Of a stretch of DNA of 64,000 nucleotides, positions 53,971 to 61,400 are shown in pieces. The DNA lies in the NCBI RefSeq assembly GCF_015265435.1, contig NZ_JABJWH010000005.1:1-64000 (forward strand). Direction: 5' to 3'. Source of the stretch: Alloalcanivorax profundimaris. GTDB taxonomy: Bacteria; Pseudomonadota; Gammaproteobacteria; Pseudomonadales; Alcanivoracaceae. Position 1 is the stretch's first letter; the number at the start of each line of letters is the position of its first letter. A program made the translations under genes and the position numbers. The notes under the pieces were generated by a model. The model made no database searches. It was not told the origin of the DNA and saw only the letters and a program-made list of their open reading frames with translations.

Positions 53971-55110
53971 ATGACAGAGTCGCGCAATGCTCTGATTCTT
54001 GGTGTTCTGGTGAACCCGTTCGCCGGCATCGGCGGCGCCGTGGGCCTCAAGGGCAGCGACGGCGAAGCCACCCGCGAGGAAGCCCTGCGGCGCGGCGCCA
54101 CGCCCATGGCGGTGGCGCGCATGACCCGCGCCCTGCAGGCGGTGGCCGGTGACGCCGGCCACCTGCGCGTGCTCACCTGGGGTGGCGACATGGGCGAGCA
54201 CAGTTGCCGGGAAGCGGGCCTGGCGGCGGAAGTGATCGGCGCCTCGCCATCCCCCAGCGGCCCCGAACACAGCCGCGAGGCGGCCCGCGCGCTGCTGGAC
54301 GCCGGCGCTCAACTGCTGCTGTTCGCCGGCGGCGACGGCACCGCCCGGGACCTGGTGGACGCGGTGGGCGACGCCATCCCGGTGCTGGGCGTGCCCGCCG
54401 GCTGCAAGATGCATTCGGCGGTCTATGCCATCAACCCGGACGCCGCCGGCCGGCTGCTGGCCGACCTGGTCCACGGTGGCCTGGTGGCGCTGCACGACGC
54501 CGAGGTCCGCGACATTGACGAGGATGCCTTTCGCCACGGTGAGGTCCGCGCCCGCCACTACGGCGAATTGAAAGTGCCCGCCGAAGGCCGCTACCTGCAA
54601 CAGGTGAAATGCGGCGGCCGAGAGGTGGAGGATCTGGTGGTCACCGAAATCGCCGCCTCGGTGATCGACAACCTGGAACCGGATACCTGGTACCTGGTGG
54701 GCTCCGGCTCCACCGTGGCCACGGTGATGGAACAGCTCGGCCTGCCGAACACCCTGCTGGGCGTGGACATCATCCGCGACCAGGAAGTGGTGGCCGCCGA
54801 CGTGGGCGCCGAACAAATCCTCGACATCATCGGCGATCAACCGGCCCGAGCCCTGCTTACCGTGATCGGCGGCCAGGGCCACCTGTTCGGGCGTGGCAAC
54901 CAGCAGTTCAGCCCGGCGGTGATCCGCCGGCTCGGCAAGGCCAACATCCAGATCCTGGCCAGCCGCACCAAACTCGGCACCCTGCAAGGTCGCCCCCTGG
55001 TGGTGGACACCGGCGACCCGGAGCTGGACCGGGCGCTGTGCGGCCTGTGGCCGATCACCAGTGGCTACGAGGACACCCTGCTGTACCGCGTGGCCACCGA
55101 CGCCGGCTGA
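53971..55110 (+). CDS. ATP-NAD kinase family protein (AcoX-like)
   Basis: A 379-residue protein with VNPFAGIGG near the N-terminus and the NAD-kinase motif FAGGDGTARD near residue 113. It is longer than bacterial NAD kinases and matches the ATP-NAD/AcoX kinase group, whose substrate is not settled. It starts at ATG 53971, about 60 nt from the divergent small gene. Confidence 0.82.
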   Translation: MTESRNALILGVLVNPFAGIGGAVGLKGSDGEATREEALRRGATPMAVARMTRALQAVAGDAGHLRVLTWGGDMGEHSCREAGLAAEVIGASPSPSGPEHSREAARALLDAGAQLLLFAGGDGTARDLVDAVGDAIPVLGVPAGCKMHSAVYAINPDAAGRLLADLVHGGLVALHDAEVRDIDEDAFRHGEVRARHYGELKVPAEGRYLQQVKCGGREVEDLVVTEIAASVIDNLEPDTWYLVGSGSTVATVMEQLGLPNTLLGVDIIRDQEVVAADVGAEQILDIIGDQPARALLTVIGGQGHLFGRGNQQFSPAVIRRLGKANIQILASRTKLGTLQGRPLVVDTGDPELDRALCGLWPITSGYEDTLLYRVATDAG

Positions 55111-55180
55111 ACAAACCCGGCGAAAATGCTATTTTTTGCCTCTTTCCTCGCACGCTTCACATGCTTCAAGGGGGCACTTC

Positions 55181-56533
55181 ATGGCGGATCAGGACCGCAC
55201 CACGAAATACGCCGAAGGCAGCCTGACCCTGGCGGGCACGGTCATGCTGGGCACCGGGGTGATGATCGGCGCCGGCATTTTCGCGCTCACCGGACAGATG
55301 GCCCAGATGACCGGTGCCTTGTTTCCCCTGGCGTTCCTGGCGGCGGCGGTGATCGTGTCGTTCAGCGCCTACTCCTACGTCAAGATTTCCAACGCCTATC
55401 CGTCCGCCGGCGGCATTGGCATGTACTTGCACAAGGCCTACGGCGACCGGCTGCCCACGGCGTTCAACGCCTTGCTGATGTACTTTTCCATGGTCATCGC
55501 GCAGAGCTTCCTGGCACGTACCTTCGGCGCCTACACCATGCAGCTGTTTGGCGGCGATGAATCCGGGCGCATGGTGCCCACCCTGGGCGTGGCGCTGATT
55601 CTCACCGCCTTCATCATCAACTTGCTCGGTAACCGCCTGATCCAGGGCGTGGCGGGTTTCATTGGCGTTTTGAAAATCGGCGGGATTCTGATGTTCGGCC
55701 TGGTCGGCATATGGCTGGCGGACAGCGTGGCGGTGGACTTCAATCGCGTGGGGGAAAGCGCCGGCATCGGCGGTTTTCTTGGCGCCACCGCTCTGGGGAT
55801 TCTCGCCTTCAAGGGCTTTACCACCATCACCAACAGCGGTTCCGAGGTGATCGACCCGCACCGTAACGTGGGCCGTGCCATCGTCATTTCCATCGCCGCC
55901 TGCATCGTGATCTACACGCTGGTGGGGTTTGCCGTGGCGAGCAATCTATCGTTGAGCGAGATTGTCGCTACCCGTGACTACTCCCTCGCCGCCGCCGCCC
56001 GACCCGCGCTGGGTGAGTACGGCGTCTGGTTCACCGTCGCCATCGCAATGCTGGCCACGGCGGGCGGCATCCTTGCCAGCATTTTCGCGGTCTCGCGGAT
56101 GCTGGCCATGCTCACGGAAATGAAGCTGGTGCCGCACAGCCATTTCGGCATGCCCGGCACCATCCAGAAACACACCCTGGTCTACACCGTGGTTCTGGGC
56201 CTGATCCTTACCGCCTTCTTTGATCTGTCGCGCATCGCGGCGCTGGGCATCATCTTCTACCTGATCATGGACATCGCCATTCACTGGGGCGTGCTGCGCT
56301 ACCTGCTGGACGATATCGGCGCCCGGCGCTGGGTACCTGTGACCGCGATCATCCTTGATCTGCTGGCGCTGGGCGGCTTCGTGATCACCAAGCTGGCGTC
56401 CGACCCGTTCGTGATCGGGGTGGCGCTGGTCACCATGATCCTGCTCGCCGCCGGAGAGCAGTGGTTCCTGAAATCCGACGCACGCAAACGGACTCTGGCG
56501 CACCGGGGCCATCATCACGAATCGCACTCCTGA
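55181..56533 (+). CDS. APC-family amino-acid permease
   Basis: A 450-residue polytopic membrane protein with about twelve hydrophobic segments. The N-terminal helix GTGVMIGAGIFALTG carries the unwound G-x-G-type substrate-binding motif of APC transporters. A His-rich tail (HRGHHHESHS) ends the protein. Substrate not predictable. ATG 55181 follows 'aaggggg', so the longer open frame to 55061 is not used. Confidence 0.85.
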   Translation: MADQDRTTKYAEGSLTLAGTVMLGTGVMIGAGIFALTGQMAQMTGALFPLAFLAAAVIVSFSAYSYVKISNAYPSAGGIGMYLHKAYGDRLPTAFNALLMYFSMVIAQSFLARTFGAYTMQLFGGDESGRMVPTLGVALILTAFIINLLGNRLIQGVAGFIGVLKIGGILMFGLVGIWLADSVAVDFNRVGESAGIGGFLGATALGILAFKGFTTITNSGSEVIDPHRNVGRAIVISIAACIVIYTLVGFAVASNLSLSEIVATRDYSLAAAARPALGEYGVWFTVAIAMLATAGGILASIFAVSRMLAMLTEMKLVPHSHFGMPGTIQKHTLVYTVVLGLILTAFFDLSRIAALGIIFYLIMDIAIHWGVLRYLLDDIGARRWVPVTAIILDLLALGGFVITKLASDPFVIGVALVTMILLAAGEQWFLKSDARKRTLAHRGHHHESHS

Positions 56534-56584
56534 GCGGGGCGGTCCCGGCCCCGTGGCGGGAGGGGGGTGGTTTTGTGAATAAGG

Positions 56585-56656
56585 TCAAGTTTTTTGCATA
56601 AAGTGCCGCTCGCCGTCGTTTTCGGCGGTGAAGGTGTCGGCTCTCTTTCCTATACT
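56585..56656 (+). promoter_or_regulatory. candidate promoter elements upstream of the cdiB-like gene
   Basis: The 215-nt gap before the exporter gene contains a FliA-like pair TCAAGTTT (56585-56592), 12 nt, GCCGCTCG (56605-56612), whose -10 matches GCCGATAA only partly. A separate -10-like TATACT lies at 56651-56656 without a good -35. Either could drive the secretion locus. Both are weak visual calls. Confidence 0.3.
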
Positions 56657-56748
56657 CAGCCTCATAATAACGCCTGACCCCGACGGCGCGCCTGGATAGC
56701 GCGACGTCGTGGCAAGCCGGTGGGGGCCGGCGGGGTCGGGGCCACGTC

Positions 56749-58434
56749 ATGGATGGCTTGGGGGAAAGACCGATCAGACTCTCTCTTCTCGTGCTCGCGG
56801 GTACCGTGTTCGCCGCCACCGCCTGGGCGGCGCCGGATCCCCAGCAGCGCATGTACGACCGTCTTCAGGAACAGGACCGGCAGCGCCAGGAGCAGCGCCT
56901 GGACGAGATGCGCGTGCCCGGCGATACGCCCGGCGCCCGGGTGCCCGAGCCGGAGGACACCGGCGCCGGCGGCTGTTTCACCGTGGAGCGAATCACGCTG
57001 ACCACGCCGGGCCAGGAGCCGGTGCCCTTCGGCCACTGGCTGAGCGCGCCGCTGGCGCCACTGCGCGGGCAATGCCTGAGCCTGGATGACATCCGCGCCC
57101 TGCAGGCGGCGTTGAGCAACCTGCTGATCGATCGTGGCTACGTCACCAGCCGGGTGCTGCTGCCGGAGCAGGACATCGGCGACGGCGAACTGACGCTGCG
57201 GGTGGTGCCGGGCAGGGTGGAAGGCTGGCGCGGCGAGGGCCTGCCGGACCGGGTACTGGAATGGGCCCTGCCGTTGCGCGACGGCGACCTGCTCAATCTG
57301 CGCGCCCTGGAACACACCGTGGAAACCCTGGCCCGGCTGCCGCACCTGGACGCGGAGATGGATCTGGCGCCGGGCCAGGCGCAGGGCGGCACCGTGATCG
57401 TCGGCCACGCCAATTGGCCGCGACGCTACCAGGGCAGCCTGATTCTCAACGAAAAACACTACGGCGACGTCACCCACGGCACCGGCCAGCTCAACCTGGA
57501 CTGGGGCAGCCCTTTCGGCGTCACCGATCGCTTGTCATTGGGCGTCAACGGCGACCTGGATCAGGAGTTCTCCGACCGCGCCTGGGGCGCCAGCCTGGAC
57601 TACGACATCAGCCTGGGCTACTGGAATCTGGCCGTGGGCTACAGCCGCCAGGCCTACCAGAACGAGGTGGCGGGCATTTTCCAGCGCTTCGATTCCTCCG
57701 GTCTCACGGAAATTTCCCGCTTCGAGCTCACCCGGCTGCTGCACCGCTCCCAGCGCACGCGGTTGTCCCTGGCGTTGCTCGGCGCTTACACCGACGTGGA
57801 CAACCGCATCGAGGAGACCACCATCCAGGTGAGCAGCTATCAACTGCGCACCGGCGGCCTGCGTCTGAGCGGCAAGTCCCGGCTTGGCCGGGTGCAACTG
57901 GCCGGCAACCTCACCGCCGAACGGGCCTGGACCGCCGGCCCGGCCACCCGGCTGCCGGACGGCGCTGAAGTGGCCGACGCGGTGCATGACCGCTACCAAC
58001 TGTTTCTGTCCGCCACCCGTTTCATCCAGCCGCTTTACGGTGCCCTGCAGTTGCGGCTGAACAGCCAGTACAGCCGCCACGAACTGTTCCCCTCGGAACG
58101 CTTGTCCCTGGCCTCCAGCGCCGCCGTGCGCGGCTACGACAGCCTTTCGGTGAGCGGCAACAGCGCCACCGCCGGCAGCCTGCAATTCGATTTCTACCCG
58201 CCGATCACCGGCCCGGTAAGCCTCAAGCCGTTCGTCGCCTACGACCTGGGCGTGGTGCCCGACAACGGCAACGAGGACGACTTTACCCGCCTGGCCTCGG
58301 CCACCGCCGGGCTCGGCCTCGGCTACCGCGACATTCAGTTGACCACCCAGATCACCTGGCCCATGGAGCAGCATTCAACGGAGATGACGGATCATGAATA
58401 CACAGTCCTGGCGAGCCTGTACGTCCAATTCTAA
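56749..58434 (+). CDS. cdiB: two-partner secretion outer-membrane transporter (CdiB/ShlB family)
   Basis: A 561-residue TpsB protein. A signal peptide ends around residue 28 (FAATAWAAPDP), then an N-terminal plug helix rich in Gln/Arg, two POTRA-type domains (about 75-230) and a 16-strand barrel (about 235-561). The conserved loop motif VRGY is near residue 463 and the last residue is Phe. It secretes the large exoprotein encoded next, whose start overlaps it by 41 nt. The CdiB name is inferred from the partner. Confidence 0.88.
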   Translation: MDGLGERPIRLSLLVLAGTVFAATAWAAPDPQQRMYDRLQEQDRQRQEQRLDEMRVPGDTPGARVPEPEDTGAGGCFTVERITLTTPGQEPVPFGHWLSAPLAPLRGQCLSLDDIRALQAALSNLLIDRGYVTSRVLLPEQDIGDGELTLRVVPGRVEGWRGEGLPDRVLEWALPLRDGDLLNLRALEHTVETLARLPHLDAEMDLAPGQAQGGTVIVGHANWPRRYQGSLILNEKHYGDVTHGTGQLNLDWGSPFGVTDRLSLGVNGDLDQEFSDRAWGASLDYDISLGYWNLAVGYSRQAYQNEVAGIFQRFDSSGLTEISRFELTRLLHRSQRTRLSLALLGAYTDVDNRIEETTIQVSSYQLRTGGLRLSGKSRLGRVQLAGNLTAERAWTAGPATRLPDGAEVADAVHDRYQLFLSATRFIQPLYGALQLRLNSQYSRHELFPSERLSLASSAAVRGYDSLSVSGNSATAGSLQFDFYPPITGPVSLKPFVAYDLGVVPDNGNEDDFTRLASATAGLGLGYRDIQLTTQITWPMEQHSTEMTDHEYTVLASLYVQF

Positions 58435-61400
58435 CGCCCACGGAAGGGCGCGGCGCGGCCTGGTTTACGGCCTGTCGCTACTGCTCATCTGGCAGCCGCT
58501 GCTGGCGGCCGCCGACGGTGTCACGCCCACCCGGGGCGCCACCGACCGGGCCGGCAACGGCGTGCCGGTGGTCAATATCCGGAACCCCAACGGCGCCGGT
58601 GTCTCGCAAAACTTCTACCAGGATTTCAACGTCGACGAGCGCGGGCTGATCCTCAACAACGGGCGCCAGCTCAGCCGCACTGAGCTGGCCGGTTACATCG
58701 AGGCCAACCCCAATCTGCGCAACGGCAGCGCCAAGGTGATCCTTAACGAGGTGATCGGCGCCAACCCCTCGGCGTTGCACGGCTATCTCGAAGTGGGCGG
58801 CGCCAAGGCGGACATCGTGGTGGCCAACCCCAATGGCATTTCCTGCCAGGGCTGCGGCTTCATCAACACCGACCATGCCACCCTCACCACCGGCCGCGCC
58901 ATCATGGACGAGGACGGCGCCCTGCGCGCCTTCGACGTGCAAGGTGGCCAGGTGCGCATCGGCGAGGACGGCGCCACCACCACCAACGTGGACCGTTTCG
59001 ACCTGATCGCGCGCTCGGTGTCGATCAGCGGCGAGATCAACGCCGACCGGCTCAACGTGGTGGCCGGTCGCCAGCAAGTGGACCGGGAAAGCCTCGCCAC
59101 CCAAGCCCATGAGGACGACGGCGACGGGCCGGAGTTCGCCATCGATTCCGCCGCCCTGGGCGGCATGTACGCCAACCGCATCCGCCTGATCGGCAACGAC
59201 AAGGGCGTGGGGGTTCGCCTGGACGCGCCGGTGGCGGCCCAGAATGGCGACGTTACCCTGAGCGCCAACGGTCAGCTGCGTTTCAAGGAAATCAGCGCGT
59301 CCGACTCGATCCAGCTCGCCGCCAACGACGTCACCGCCGAAGGCAATCTGGTGGCCGGCGACCGCATCGACGTGCAGGCGGAGGCCTACCACGCCGTGGC
59401 CGGCACCACCTCCGCCAACCATCTGAAGATGGCGCTGGGCAGCGTGCGCCTGGATCAGGACGCGCGCTGGCTGGGCGTGGAAGACCTGACCCTGGACGCG
59501 GGCACGGTCGATAACCAAGGGGAACTGGCCGGCGCCGAGGTGACCGTGGGCGCCGAGGGCCACCTGGACAACGGCGGGCAAATTCTCGCCGACGGGCAGG
59601 CCGACGTGCGCGGCGGCACCCTGGACAACAGCGGCACCGTCTCCGCCAACGGCGACGTGGCGCTGAGCGCGGACGGCGCCCTGCGCCAGGCCGGCTCGGT
59701 TACCGCCGGCGGTGGCGCCCGGCTGGACGCCACCGAACTGACCCTGGACGACGGGTCCGAAACCATCGCCAACGGGACCCTGGCGGTGAGCGCCGACACC
59801 GTCACCAACCAGGGCCTGGCCCACGGTGGCGAACAAACCACGGTCACCGCCACCAACCTGGAACACCGGCAAGGGCGCATCCAGTCCGCCGGCGACGTCA
59901 CCCTGAACGTGGCCGACCGCCTCGACAACCGCGCCCTGGTGACCGCCGGCTCCACGCTCACCGTGGACGCCGGCGAACTGGACAACCAGGGCACCCTGGT
60001 GGCGGAGGAGCAACTGGCGGTCTCCGTGGACGATGCGCTCATCAACCAGGGCGCGCTGCAGAGCCTGGGCGACGCCGGGATTGAGGCCGGCTCCCTGGAC
60101 AACAGCGGCCAGGTGCTGGCGGTGGGTGACCTGGCCATCGACACCGAGGACGCGCTCGCCAATACCGGCGCCGTGCAGAGCGAAGGCAATCTGGCTGTGA
60201 ACGCGGGCGGCCTGGACAACGACGGCGAGCTGCTCACCAACGGCGACCTGGCGGTCCATACCGACGGTGCGCTCACCCAACGCGGGCAGATGATGGCCGG
60301 CGGTAACGGCACTCTCAGCGGCGGCGAGCTTAACAATGACGCCGGCCTGATCAGCGTGGCCGGAGACCTGACTCTGGAACAGGCCGCCATCACCAATACC
60401 TCGACCCTGGAAGCCGGCGGCGTGCTGACCCTCACCGAGAACGTGGCGTCGCTACGCAATGAAGGTACCGTGGCCGGCGCCCAGGGCCTGTCACTGGCCG
60501 CCGATGAAATCGACAACCGCGCCGGTGCCATCCTGCGCAGCGGCGGCAACGCCGTCGTCACCGGCGAGCGCCTGACCAACCACGGGCTGGTGTTCGCCGC
60601 CGGCAACCTGGCGCTCCAGGTCGACGAACTGCTCAACGAACGCGCCGCCCAGGCCAGCGGCCAGGACGGCACCCTGGGCGCCGCCGGCGATGTGCTGTTC
60701 CAGGGCGAGCGACTGATCAACCGCGACGGCGCCCTGATCGGCAGCGGCGGCGCCATGGCGCTGCTCGCCTCGGAGCGCGTCACCAACGACCGCGCCGACA
60801 TCGTCGCCAACGGCAACCTGCTGATCGCCGCCGACCAGGAGCAGGGCAAGACCGGCGAGGTCATCAACCATTCCGGCACCATTACCACCAACGCCGGTGA
60901 CCTGGCGATTTTCACCCACTCCCTGGACAACAGCCGGGAAGTGACGCTGGGCAAAAGCGACCCCCTGACCATCGCCCAGCTGATGGAAATGATGCAGGTC
61001 GGGCTTGTCATCGATGACATCACCTTCAGCGAAGACGATTTGGCCTTTATTTATGACCCGGATCTGGAGTCGTCGCTGGTTCGCTTCGCCACTAATGGCG
61101 CGCAGCGTTTCCGCTGGGTGGATTACTGGGTTGAGGAATATACGGATTATATCAACGACGAGATGAGCGGCCTGCTTTCCGATGATGACATCCAGTATAT
61201 TCAAGAAACTTTGCGTGGTCCCTCCTGGGAAGTGGAAATAGAAGGGGTATGGCATGAGATTTTTGACGGAGGCGGGGAGGCCTTCGGGGGAACCGACACA
61301 AACAAGATTCGAAATCCGCTGGCTGAAACCTTCTATCTAGTTGTCCGGGTTACTCAGCTTCTCAAGGAGCGGGCGCCGCTAAAATACCAGCGTTTCCTGG

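Noticed and set aside
56535-56553. Hairpin cggggc/gccccg after the permease
   Set aside because: GC-rich but the nearest T-run is some 18 nt away, so it is too weak to call a terminator.
59500-60700. Possible CRISPR-like or tandem DNA repeats in the cdiA region
   Set aside because: The periodicity comes from degenerate FHA protein repeats. There are no identical direct repeats with spacers, and no CRISPR array was seen anywhere in the window.
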